Assembly: GCA_029933635.1 (NCBI GenBank)
Contig: JAOZNS010000004.1
Location: 1 to 12,942 of the forward strand
Source of the DNA: Candidatus Zixiibacteriota bacterium
GTDB lineage: Bacteria; Zixibacteria; MSB-5A5; SM1-73
Direction of reading: 5' to 3'
Length of the DNA stretch: 12,942 bases
Position 1 is the first letter of the stretch, and each line of letters opens with the position of its first letter. Below, piece by piece: positions 1 to 5,966 of the stretch. The notes under the pieces were generated by a model. The model saw only the letters and a list, made by a program, of their open reading frames with translations, was not told the DNA's origin and did not search any database. Both the position numbers and the translations under genes were made by a program.

Positions 1-1242
1 CCGGGTTTGACTAACGGCGGTGGCAAAGGCTGCCCCTTTCGCCCCCAGGAGAGGGACTAAAAGATAGCTGGCTAAAAGGTTGACTAAAGCAGAGAAGATT
101 CCTACTAGCAGGACGATCTTTTGAAGCTCTGCCGCATACAAAAGCGAATAGCTGGAGGTAGCCACCGAGCCCACGGTCCCACCTAAAAGGAGGGTGACAA
201 AAACAAAAGAGGCTGGTTGAAATGAGGGACCATATAATGCCGGGAACAGTTGTCTGGCGATGGCAATTCCCCCCAGGCAAATAGGCAGGGAGAGCATGGC
301 AAGATATCGGGTGGAGCTGACATGTACTTTCTCAAACTCTTCTCTGTCCCCTCTCCCGTATACTTCCGACATGGCAGGAAGCAGAATGCCGGTTAAGGCA
401 CCGGGCAGAAGAACCATGGTTCGGCTGGAAAGGATGAACGCCACATTATAAAAAGCAATCTCCGAAGGAATGCTGAAGATGCTTAAGAAAAAAATCCCGA
501 AACGCTCCCAGATTATGTTATCCAAAATTAGGACCACAAATGCGCTGGCAGAAAACTTAAACAGCCTATCCCAGAGGTTCTTATTAGGACCGCCAAAATC
601 ACAACCAGCTGCCCCTTTTTGGAGATAGGCAAATTCCCTTCTTTTAAAATAAAGATAGCTTACCACAAGAAGAATATTGGCTATACCACTTACCCCCACC
701 AGCCACTCAATCTTTCCACCATAATGCAAAACCAGAAGGATTGTAATCAAAGTTATGGGGTAGACAAAAAGATTGATTTTGGCTATCAGGTCAAATCGCT
801 GCAGTCCGCAAAACAAGCCATTATAAAACCACATCAGATTCAAAGGCAATATCACAAGTGCCGCCACTTTCAAATAAAGCGAAAGATGGGGATTGTGATA
901 CCATTGAGAGATAACCGGAGCCAAAAGGAACAAAAGCAAGCTCACCACCACGCTTGCCAAAACCTCAAGCTTTAAAAGCCGATTCAAAATGTAGCCAATG
1001 GTAGGTAAATCGTTTCTGCCCCAATATTCTGAGACATACTTGGTGATGGTGGTGGGTATGCCTAAATGAGCCAAAAGTCCCACCATGGAAAGGAACCAGA
1101 TTACGAAACTGTAGATGCCGTATTTCTCCGGTCCAAGAAAGCGAGCCACCACCACCGATGCGAGGAAGGCGAAGGCTAAGGATATAGCTTTCACCAAAAA
1201 ATTATAGACGGTGTTTTTAGCTATCTTCTTCTGGATGGACAA
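1..1242 (-). CDS. Polysaccharide/LPS flippase (Wzx/MATE-like), C-terminus outside the window
   Basis: An open minus-strand frame of 414 codons continues past the left edge without a stop. The translation is strongly hydrophobic, with many membrane helices separated by short charged loops. It opens with the usual start of the polysaccharide biosynthesis/flippase family: SIQKKIAKNTVYNFL, then ARFLGPEKYGIYSF, then HLGIPTTITKYVSEYWG. Such proteins move lipid-linked oligosaccharides across the inner membrane for surface glycan assembly; the substrate here is unknown. No ATG is suitably placed. I chose TTG at 1242 because GGAG lies 10 nt upstream and the protein then begins where family members do. 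The frame stays open to a stop at 1375-1377, so GTG at 1356 is an alternative; it would add 38 residues that look non-coding and include a hairpin. No glycan genes are visible beside it. The family call is firm; the start is less certain. Confidence 0.88.
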   Translation of the reverse strand, partial: MSIQKKIAKNTVYNFLVKAISLAFAFLASVVVARFLGPEKYGIYSFVIWFLSMVGLLAHLGIPTTITKYVSEYWGRNDLPTIGYILNRLLKLEVLASVVVSLLLFLLAPVISQWYHNPHLSLYLKVAALVILPLNLMWFYNGLFCGLQRFDLIAKINLFVYPITLITILLVLHYGGKIEWLVGVSGIANILLVVSYLYFKRREFAYLQKGAAGCDFGGPNKNLWDRLFKFSASAFVVLILDNIIWERFGIFFLSIFSIPSEIAFYNVAFILSSRTMVLLPGALTGILLPAMSEVYGRGDREEFEKVHVSSTRYLAMLSLPICLGGIAIARQLFPALYGPSFQPASFVFVTLLLGGTVGSVATSSYSLLYAAELQKIVLLVGIFSALVNLLASYLLVPLLGAKGAAFATAVSQTR

Positions 1243-1330
1243 TTTCTCAAAGCTCCATGTGGGCAAAAAAATAAGGGGTTTAAGTTTTAGGGTGGTTCGG
1301 GAAACAGAATTCCGAAAGTGAGTAGGACGA

Positions 1331-1350
1331 GCATTAGCACTTCCTAATGC
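1331..1350. repeat. Perfect hairpin between barrel-like gene and flippase gene
   Basis: GCATTAG (1331-1337) and CTAATGC (1344-1350) form a 7-bp perfect stem with a 6-nt loop. It lies about 35 bp beyond the stop of the small secreted-protein gene and upstream of the flippase start. No T-run follows on either side, so it is not a classical terminator. It could be a processing or partial termination signal, or an operator. Confidence 0.4.
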
Positions 1351-1385
1351 CGACACATAAAGAATGCGCCTTTGTCATAATCCCT

Positions 1386-1841
1386 TTACCAAAAGAAATA
1401 TCTAACTCCGATAGCCCCATTAAAATTAAACTCCGTGCTGGGTACTAAATCAAGCAAGGGAACAAGCTCAAAGAAGACATCTAAAGGCACCCTTGACGGG
1501 AGGTAATTCAGACCTAAAGGAACACGGACCCCAACTTTGCCTTTGTCCTCAAACTTGATTCTGCAACCAATCCCATAATAAGCTAAAAGCTCGCTCATCT
1601 CGACTTTGATTATATTGGAGCTATGGAAGAGCAAATCTGTGTGCAGGTGGACCGCACTTTTCTTCTCAAATGACCAGGCAACTGCTCCCGCAATGGCTTT
1701 GTCATCTTCTATCCACTGCTTACCGCTGATTCCTGTAGGCTCGCCCAGTATGATTCCCAATCCAAAACCACTATCCTGCGCTTCAACTGTGCCACCCGCC
1801 AGTGTCACTGTCACCAGGACAAACACAAGATATCTTATCAT
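1386..1841 (-). CDS. Small secreted protein, probable outer-membrane beta-barrel
   Basis: This 151-residue protein starts with a clear Sec signal peptide: MIRYL, a hydrophobic core, then VEA before Q22, a good signal peptidase I site after residue 21. The mature part alternates polar and hydrophobic residues (GFGLGIILGEPTGISGKQW at 25-43; VGVRVPLGLNYL; FNGAIGVRYFFW). It ends on an aromatic residue, as many outer-membrane barrels do for BAM recognition. At about 130 mature residues it would form a small 8-strand-type barrel. The GLGIILGEPTGISGK segment is of a kind I associate with small hypothetical barrel proteins of uncharted bacteria; no function is known to me. The start is supported by GGAG 8 nt upstream. 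A strong promoter lies about 70 bp upstream (1919-1947), so it is probably transcribed on its own and possibly abundantly. Confidence 0.7.
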   Translation of the reverse strand: MIRYLVFVLVTVTLAGGTVEAQDSGFGLGIILGEPTGISGKQWIEDDKAIAGAVAWSFEKKSAVHLHTDLLFHSSNIIKVEMSELLAYYGIGCRIKFEDKGKVGVRVPLGLNYLPSRVPLDVFFELVPLLDLVPSTEFNFNGAIGVRYFFW

Positions 1842-1887
1842 TTCAGCATCTCCTTAGCATGGTGAAATCTGGGTCCATCCTTGTTAT

Positions 1888-1910
1888 TTTTTCTTTTTCG
1901 AAAAGAAAAA
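1888..1910. repeat. AT-rich hairpin at the start of the barrel-gene transcript
   Basis: TTTTTCTTTT (1888-1897) and AAAAGAAAAA (1901-1910) form a 10-bp perfect stem closed by TCG. It sits immediately downstream of the predicted transcription start of the minus-strand barrel gene, so it would be the 5' end of that mRNA. A 5' stabilising hairpin is one reading; an AT-rich low-complexity accident is another. Confidence 0.4.
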
Positions 1911-1918
1911 CATTTTTT

Positions 1919-1947
1919 ATTTTATCCCATTTTACCCAAAAAGTCAA
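1919..1947 (-). promoter_or_regulatory. Housekeeping sigma promoter of the barrel-like protein gene
   Basis: On the minus strand, -35 TTGACT (1947-1942) and -10 TAAAAT (1924-1919) are separated by exactly 17 bp. The start of transcription should be near 1912, giving a leader of about 70 nt. The element matches promoters at 3450-3478 and 4452-4480, including the sequence AATGGGA directly before the -10. Confidence 0.75.
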
Positions 1948-1956
1948 GTTTTTTGA

Positions 1957-2176
1957 GACTACGGGTCTTGATACAGGACCCAGATGAAGGATTTGTTACA
2001 GAATTTGAGGAATGTATGCTATGCAGAGTGTAAAAAAAATTGGGTCAGGCTCTTTTTAAAATCAAATGAAGGGGAAACCTGCCATAGCTAAGCTACTCAT
2101 GCGACCTGCCCCCATCCTTCTCTTTACAGTTGTTGATTTACCCCGAAAAGCGAATAAGATCTTCTTCAGGAACAAA
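1957..2176. other. Non-coding stretch between FKBP gene and barrel promoter
   Basis: No convincing gene lies here. It contains an inverted repeat GGGTC (1963-1967)/GACCC (1977-1981) with a 9-nt loop. Around 2030-2060 there is an A-run, then TTGGGTCAGGCTC and a T-run, reminiscent of short dispersed REP-like repeats. Short open frames across it lack a ribosome binding site and family-like sequence. Confidence 0.4.
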
Positions 2177-2189
2177 ATCGTTAAACGAT
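2177..2189 (-). terminator. Weak terminator overlapping the FKBP stop codon
   Basis: On the minus strand ATCGT-TTA-ACGAT forms a 5-bp stem containing the stop codon; the last stem base begins a run of four T residues (the transcript continues TTTTG). The stem is short, so termination would be inefficient or the match fortuitous. Confidence 0.25.
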
Positions 2190-2609
2190 CTCGACAAGTT
2201 CGATATCAAAGGTCAGGTCTTTTCCAGCTAAAGGGTGGTTACCATCTAAGGTTATGCTCGATTCTGAAACATCGGTAACTGTAACCACAGCTGTTCGACC
2301 ACCTGCTTGGGGAATTCGCAACCTTTGTCCCACCTCTGGATTCAGATGCTTAGGAAATTTTTCCCTATCTATCACCAGAACCATTTCTTCTCGACGCTGT
2401 CCATATGCTTTGTCTGCTGAAACCTTAACAGTCTTGGATTCCCCCGGACTCATCCCGATTATGGCTTGTTCAAAGCCCGGGATTATCTGACCCTGGCCAA
2501 TAGTAAATTCCAGAGGTTCGCTTGCGCTTGAGGTGTCGAATACTGAACCATCATCCAATTTTCCTGTATAGTGAACCTTAACCGTATCACCATTTTTTGC
2601 CCGTACCAT
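2181..2609 (-). CDS. FKBP-type peptidyl-prolyl cis-trans isomerase, SlyD-like
   Basis: A 142-residue cytosolic prolyl isomerase and folding chaperone. The FKBP core is clear: VHYTGKLDDGSVFDTS at about 12-27, then the GQGQIIPGFEQAIIGMSPGE stretch at 38-57. A SlyD-type insert-in-flap domain follows at roughly 70-125, and the flap returns with LDGNHPLAGKDLTFDIELVEI at the C-terminus. This HPLAGK ending is typical of SlyD/FkpB relatives. The His/Cys-rich metal-binding tail of Escherichia coli SlyD is absent, so a nickel-delivery role is not supported, despite the Ni-dependent racemase elsewhere in the window. I chose ATG at 2609 because AAAGGAG precedes it by about 5 nt; the ATG at 2624 would place that ribosome binding site inside the gene. 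The upstream 160 nt are highly structured. Confidence 0.93.
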   Translation of the reverse strand: MVRAKNGDTVKVHYTGKLDDGSVFDTSSASEPLEFTIGQGQIIPGFEQAIIGMSPGESKTVKVSADKAYGQRREEMVLVIDREKFPKHLNPEVGQRLRIPQAGGRTAVVTVTDVSESSITLDGNHPLAGKDLTFDIELVEIV

Positions 2610-2647
2610 TTTTTCTCCTTTCATTTTGCAACTTCAGCAATTCAAGA

Positions 2648-2775
2648 AATATGTCAGCTTACTTTCCGAATATAAAAAGTCCTTGCACCTTGAAGCCGAA
2701 GGAAATTGCAGGCCTCCCTTTTATCGCTGTTGCCTGCAACAGTTATTTATATACATGGCGCAGAGCTGACATATT
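2648..2775 (-). ncRNA. Candidate structured 5' leader of the FKBP gene
   Basis: In the 5' region of the FKBP gene, AATATGTCAGCT and its exact complement AGCTGACATATT (2764-2775 and 2648-2659) could form a 12-bp closing helix around a 104-nt interior. Inside are two mutually exclusive pairings. One is a local hairpin of CTGTTGC/GCAACAG (2727-2742). The other is a longer-range helix of TTGCAGGC with GCCTGCAA (2706-2713 with 2732-2739). A short AAGGA/TCCTT pairing followed by CTTTTTAT (about 2674-2703) resembles a weak terminator. The 3' arm ends about 30 nt before the ribosome binding site. Competing helices are what a regulatory leader would show, but I recognise no known riboswitch class. It could also be an inert inverted repeat. 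Confidence 0.4.
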
Positions 2776-2804
2776 ATTATATTTACCGCGAAATTCGGAC
2801 CGTC
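2776..2804 (-). promoter_or_regulatory. Possible promoter of the FKBP gene
   Basis: A perfect -10, TATAAT, reads on the minus strand at 2781-2776. The -35 region is poor: AGACGG at an 18-bp spacing matches only the central GAC. Transcription would start near 2769, inside the first arm of the long inverted repeat, leaving 6-7 bp of its closing helix in the RNA. Confidence 0.3.
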
Positions 2805-2815
2805 TTTTAATTATC

Positions 2816-3112
2816 TTAATATCTTCGATAATCTTTTCTTTGACCTCTTCTGGGCGGGCGACCTCCTCCTGTTCTCTTTTTGGGTGGACGCGCTTCATCC
2901 ACTTTCAAGGTAAGTCCTTTGAAATCGGAGGCATCCAGCGCTTCCTTTGCTTTTTTAGCTTCCTCCTGGTTAGACATCTCAACAAACCCAAAGCCCTTCC
3001 CTTCAATTATCTTTACCTCCTTAACCTCGCCATATTCGGAAAACAATGCGTGTAGATCTTCATTAGTTACAGAATAACTAAGATTTCCTATATAAAGCTT
3101 GCTGCCTTGCAT
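2816..3112 (-). CDS. Single-RRM glycine/arginine-tailed RNA-binding protein
   Basis: A 98-residue protein made of one RNA recognition motif plus a short basic tail. RNP2 is LYIGNL (residues 6-11) and RNP1 is KGFGFVEM (39-46), both with the aromatic residues that stack on RNA bases. The tail from about 76 is rich in Lys, Arg, Gly and Pro (RTGGGRPPRRGQRK). This is the bacterial RRM/Rbp family known from cyanobacteria and many other phyla, where members bind single-stranded RNA and are often cold-responsive; its role here is not known. ATG at 3112 was chosen because GGAGG lies 5 nt upstream and the family begins just before the first strand. ATG at 3124, with GGAG 9 nt upstream, would add four residues. 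The likely promoter is far upstream at 3450-3478, giving an unusually long leader. Confidence 0.92.
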   Translation of the reverse strand: MQGSKLYIGNLSYSVTNEDLHALFSEYGEVKEVKIIEGKGFGFVEMSNQEEAKKAKEALDASDFKGLTLKVDEARPPKKRTGGGRPPRRGQRKDYRRY

Positions 3113-3124
3113 TCCTACCTCCAT

Positions 3125-3440
3125 TTCTTATCTCTCCGGGTCCAATAATGTCTCTTTTGGAGGTAAAAAACAAGACAGCAAATCATCTTTTCTCCAATAG
3201 CTACATCATCAAACTCAAGAGAACTCTGATTAAAAACAAGTTTTAAGAAAATTTAATTGACCTTCAATTGAGACAGGCATCAACCTTGAGACCATGCAAA
3301 GGATTGAATATTCTTACCACCTCCTTCCATGCTTATCGACCATTTCATATAACTTAGATGGCCATAATACTGGCGGATATTTTCGTCTGATTAACCTTAG
3401 CCTGATCTTTGTGTGTTCTGTATCTATCACACAGTAATGT
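3125..3440 (-). other. Long leader region of the RRM gene
   Basis: About 320 nt separate the predicted start of transcription (near 3443) from the RRM gene. The stretch holds a possible 45-codon frame (3314-3451) and an inverted repeat TGTGTG/CACACA (3410-3433). A Shine-Dalgarno-like AAGGAGG lies on the minus strand near 3318-3326, with no good start codon at the right distance. Long structured leaders are common on cold-shock mRNAs, so thermal control is a possible but unproved reading. Confidence 0.3.
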
Positions 3441-3451
3441 TCACCATTCAT
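3314..3451 (-). CDS. Possible 45-residue protein overlapping a promoter
   Basis: A 45-codon ATG frame (MNGEHYCVIDTEHTK..., ending MVDKHGRRW) lies upstream of the RRM gene. Its composition is protein-like, with two Trp, paired basic residues and a YPPVLWPSKLYEMV segment. AGGA stands 4 nt before the ATG. Against it, the same bases form the conserved GGATAAAAT of a promoter whose transcript would start downstream of this ATG, so it could be translated only from an earlier promoter or from the in-frame GTG at 3430. No family is recognised. A frame of this length can arise by chance. Confidence 0.25.
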   Translation of the reverse strand: MNGEHYCVIDTEHTKIRLRLIRRKYPPVLWPSKLYEMVDKHGRRW

Positions 3452-3478
3452 TTTATCCTATTCCAGATGAAAAGTCAA
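3450..3478 (-). promoter_or_regulatory. Housekeeping sigma promoter, probably of the RRM gene
   Basis: On the minus strand -35 TTGACT (3478-3473), a 17-bp spacer and -10 TAAAAT (3455-3450) form a near-consensus promoter. AATAGGA precedes the -10, as at the sister promoters 1919-1947 and 4452-4480. The nearest recognised downstream gene is the RRM protein, about 330 nt away; a small RNA or small ORF in between could be the real product. Confidence 0.72.
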
Positions 3479-3546
3479 GTTTTTTCGCCTATCCTGATGA
3501 AACTTTATTGAGTGACCTTTCTTAAGAGTCTTCAACGTGATTAGGT

Positions 3547-3566
3547 GTGGCATTAAGGTCTGCCAC
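3547..3566. terminator. Hairpin just past the nucleosidase stop codon
   Basis: GTGGCA (3547-3552) and TGCCAC (3561-3566) form a 6-bp perfect stem with an 8-nt loop, directly after the stop of the minus-strand nucleosidase gene. No T-run follows, so it may be a processing or stability hairpin rather than an intrinsic terminator. Confidence 0.35.
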
Positions 3567-3567
3567 T

Positions 3568-4395
3568 CTATAATTGCTTTAATAGCTCCAGCACAAAGCT
3601 GGCGCTGTTGTCTGCGGCTACTTTAAAGAATTCTCTTATTTCATCCCGGGCGGTTGAGGAACCGGAGCCACCGGCTAGATCGGAACAGGATCTTACCGCC
3701 AAAACCGGCACCCCGTTTATCCTGGCCACCTGCACCACTGCGGCTGATTCCATATCTACTATCTGAGCATCCAACCTCTCCTTCAGCCACCTTCTTTTCT
3801 CCACCTGATCTACAAAGGAGTTTCCGCTTGCTCCATTTCCACCCACTTTTATCTTGGGGATTCGACCAAGAATTGGCTTAAGCTCTGCCTTGGTATCTTT
3901 TGCCCTCTTCAAAAGAGTTTCGTCCACAGCAAAAAACATCAGGGTATCCTTTTCCCTTTTTTCGGGGAGGAAAACATTTATGGGATGAGGGGAAAAGCCC
4001 TTTTCATCATAAACGCTGTAATCGTGGGTGACCCAGAATTGTGGAATCACGATATCCCCGATTCTGTTTTCAGGATCTATACCTCCACATATGCCAGTGA
4101 AGATTATCCTTTTGGGTTTGAATTTATCGATCAGAAACTGAGCGGTCAAAGCCGCATTGGTCATTCCCACATCCGAGTTGACCACTATGGCTTCTTTGTC
4201 CACGATTCTTCCTATCCAGAAAACTCTTCCCCGCCAGACCAAGCTATCCTCCAGAAAGATATGATCTCTCAAAAGTTGTCCTTCCGCATCGAAAGCATAC
4301 ATGATGGCAATTCTTCCTTCATGGTGTGGTTTTTCACTGCAAAACAAAAGCAGGATAAGCATCACCACAGAAAAAAATAAAAGACTTTTTTTCAT
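3568..4395 (-). CDS. Exported MTA/SAH-type nucleosidase (PNP/UDP phosphorylase family)
   Basis: A 275-residue protein with a nucleoside phosphorylase fold behind an export signal. Residues 1-19 (KK, then a long Leu/Phe/Val core ending LLLFC) form a signal sequence; C19 could be a lipoprotein cysteine, though Phe just before it is unusual for a lipobox. The enzyme part has GMTNAALTAQFLIDKFKP (77-94) and TGICGGID (100-107). It also has the signature DMESAA (214-219) and SCSDLAGG (236-243). By family comparison E38, E216 and D239 would be the acid/base and ribose-binding residues of 5'-methylthioadenosine/S-adenosylhomocysteine nucleosidases, which cleave the N-glycosidic bond. Export is odd because these are normally cytosolic; a scavenging role on extracellular nucleosides is an inference. 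GGAG lies 9 nt before the ATG and a good promoter 57 bp upstream. Confidence 0.85.
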   Translation of the reverse strand: MKKSLLFFSVVMLILLLFCSEKPHHEGRIAIMYAFDAEGQLLRDHIFLEDSLVWRGRVFWIGRIVDKEAIVVNSDVGMTNAALTAQFLIDKFKPKRIIFTGICGGIDPENRIGDIVIPQFWVTHDYSVYDEKGFSPHPINVFLPEKREKDTLMFFAVDETLLKRAKDTKAELKPILGRIPKIKVGGNGASGNSFVDQVEKRRWLKERLDAQIVDMESAAVVQVARINGVPVLAVRSCSDLAGGSGSSTARDEIREFFKVAADNSASFVLELLKQL

Positions 4396-4451
4396 CTTTT
4401 TTCACTCCATATGATTGGTCACCCGAATATCCTGAAGATTCACCCATCCTT

Positions 4452-4480
4452 AGTTTATCCGATTTAAGCTCGAAAGTCAA
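4452..4480 (-). promoter_or_regulatory. Housekeeping sigma promoter of the nucleosidase gene
   Basis: On the minus strand -35 TTGACT (4480-4475), a 17-bp spacer and -10 TAAACT (4457-4452). AATCGGA precedes the -10, matching the promoters at 1919-1947 and 3450-3478. Transcription would start near 4445, about 50 nt before the start codon. Confidence 0.75.
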
Positions 4481-4694
4481 GAATTCTTAAAGAAAACCTT
4501 GAAAGAGTCCTTTAACCGTGATGAGTCGATCTATCGAACTTGCCATCTGTCCAACTTGAACAACTAATTTGTTTGCTCCCTTAAGAGTGCATTTTTTAGA
4601 GTCATCTCAGGAATTGTTCAGTTCAACAAAGGAAGAAAATTTAGTCTGGAACAAGGGGAAAACTCTAAAGGTATAAAAGGGATAACAAAGGATT
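4481..4694. other. Non-coding stretch after the phospholipase gene
   Basis: I see no gene, RNA gene or strong terminator between the phospholipase stop and the nucleosidase promoter. A weak resemblance links about 4500-4525 (agagtc...aaccgtgat) to 3524-3541 (agagtc...aacgtgat), both upstream of a conserved promoter. It is too short and divergent to call. Confidence 0.3.
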
Positions 4695-5639
4695 TTATTC
4701 TTTGCCGGAGATCACCTGAGCCAGATTCTTTCTAAGTCTACTCCACAGGCTTTTTCTTTTATCGATTTTCTCTTTTATCTCTTTTATCTTTATTTTGGTG
4801 GCTTCATACCCCTTCTGAATGCATTCATCTACTTTTCCGAAATTGGCCCAATGAATCGTTTTTACCTCTGGTGTGATTACCACATCACACTCGTTTAGCA
4901 TAAGTCTGTTCAGCTTCTCCCGGGTGAGGGCATCCGCTCTTAGGATGACTTCAATTCCGCTGCCCAATTTGGTCTCCCGTTTGATCATCTCCGGGATGCT
5001 CACCCCGATCACAAAGTTAGCCCCCAATTTCCTCACCGCACCAACTGGCACCAGAGAGGTAACGCCACCATCCGACAAAAGCTGGTTATCAACTTTAAGA
5101 GGAGGAAAAACGCCTTCGATGCTGGAGCTGGCATAGAGCGCCTCAATCATGGAGCCCTCTTTCAGTAACACCTCCTTACCCGAGATCAAATCGATTGCCA
5201 CTGCAGCAAAGGGGATTTTTGCTTTCTCAATGGGTTGATCTTCAAGCACAACTTTTAGAGGCTTCAAGAGTTTCTCTTTGGGTTCTAAGGAAATTCTGCT
5301 CGCCCCCACCACGTAGATCAGCCGTCGGCGAACAAAATAACCCAATTCCTTTAAAAGATTTTCTTTTCTTTTCTCACCTCTCATCCATTCATCGCTTAAA
5401 AATTTCATCCAGCCACTTTTAAGATCAAATTTATCTATTAAATCATGAGCCATCGCGATCAACTTGGCACTATCACCTATTTGGGCATAGGTTCCACCTA
5501 CAATAGCGCCCATGCTGGTTCCAGCGATGGCATCAATTGGAATTTTCTCCTCCTCCAATGCCTTCAATACCCCGATGTGAGCCAGACCCCGCGCTCCTCC
5601 ACCTCCTAAGGCTAATCCCACTTTGATCTTTTGCTTCAT
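4695..5639 (-). CDS. Patatin-like phospholipase (RssA/NTE family)
   Basis: A 314-residue serine hydrolase of the patatin class, which uses a Ser-Asp dyad to cleave acyl esters of phospholipids. The oxyanion-hole loop GGGGARG is at 12-18, the nucleophile elbow GTSMG at 40-44 (S42), and the catalytic Asp in DGG at 190-192 (D190). The HIGVLKALEE and SSSIEGVFPP segments are also typical of bacterial RssA/YchK-like members. No signal peptide or membrane helix is evident, so it is probably cytosolic or loosely membrane-associated. The C-terminus (about 270-314) is Lys/Arg-rich and may contact membranes or nucleic acid. Beginning at MKQKIKVGLALGGG fits the family, although no clear ribosome binding site precedes it. 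Substrate and physiological role cannot be told from sequence. Confidence 0.9.
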   Translation of the reverse strand: MKQKIKVGLALGGGGARGLAHIGVLKALEEEKIPIDAIAGTSMGAIVGGTYAQIGDSAKLIAMAHDLIDKFDLKSGWMKFLSDEWMRGEKRKENLLKELGYFVRRRLIYVVGASRISLEPKEKLLKPLKVVLEDQPIEKAKIPFAAVAIDLISGKEVLLKEGSMIEALYASSSIEGVFPPLKVDNQLLSDGGVTSLVPVGAVRKLGANFVIGVSIPEMIKRETKLGSGIEVILRADALTREKLNRLMLNECDVVITPEVKTIHWANFGKVDECIQKGYEATKIKIKEIKEKIDKRKSLWSRLRKNLAQVISGKE

Positions 5640-5709
5640 CTTCGGGCTTTTTATACGGGTGAAATGGTGGGTTTAACTTGTTGTTAATCGACTTAAGAGA
5701 AACCCAATC

Positions 5710-5739
5710 TTAATATCGTCATCTCCTGACTAATGTAAA
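5710..5739 (-). promoter_or_regulatory. Possible promoter of the phospholipase gene
   Basis: On the minus strand TTTACA (5739-5734) and TATTAA (5715-5710) are 18 bp apart. Both hexamers are moderate matches and the leader would be about 65 nt. The spacer contains the inverted repeat GTCA-GGAGA-TGAC. Confidence 0.35.
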
Positions 5740-5778
5740 CCACCAATGAGACGAAAAGATTCAAGTTCTTTGCTTCCT

Positions 5779-5946
5779 GTTAGTGTTTCTCACCAACGGG
5801 AACCGAATGGATGATAACATCCCTCGTAGAGCAAAAAGATTCCTTGCCCTATTGATTTGGTGGGGCTCAGAGACCCGAGCACCGTCCCCCTGAACGAAGT
5901 GAAGAATCTCCCACTCGTTGGTCGAGGGTGCCCCACCCTCGACCAA
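5779..5946. repeat. Degenerate and perfect hairpin repeats (left half of cluster)
   Basis: A chain of inverted repeats begins here. GTTAGTG/CACCAAC (5779-5797) has one mismatch and GGATG/CATCC lies at 5809-5822. TTGGTCGAGGGTG/CACCCTCGACCAA (5918-5930 with 5934-5946) is a perfect 13-bp stem with a CCC loop. In between is the phrase GAACGAAGTGAAGAATCTCC (5892-5911), of a kind that recurs as dispersed intergenic repeats in many uncultured-bacterial genomes. Open frames across the block read as repeat translation, not as a protein family. Confidence 0.6.
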
Positions 5947-5966
5947 AAACTATGTGGTCGGGTAAG

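Noticed and set aside
619..975. A 118-codon plus-strand open frame
   Set aside because: It lies antisense within the flippase gene, whose minus-strand translation is clearly family-like; the plus-strand product has no recognisable features.
2181..2609. FKBP as a nickel chaperone for the LarA enzyme
   Set aside because: The histidine/cysteine-rich tail that gives SlyD its nickel binding is missing, and the two genes are far apart.
2648..2775. Miniature inverted-repeat transposon
   Set aside because: The 12-bp inverted ends are perfect, but no target-site duplication is visible outside them, and position and polarity fit an mRNA leader better. A copy count would settle it.
2597..3055. A 152-codon plus-strand open frame
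   Set aside because: It is antisense to the RRM gene and the FKBP leader; its sequence is a shadow of those and it has no ribosome binding site.
3524..4525. Short resemblance between about 3524-3541 and 4500-4525 upstream of two conserved promoters
   Set aside because: The match is about 20 bases with gaps and differs in distance from the promoter, so it may be chance.
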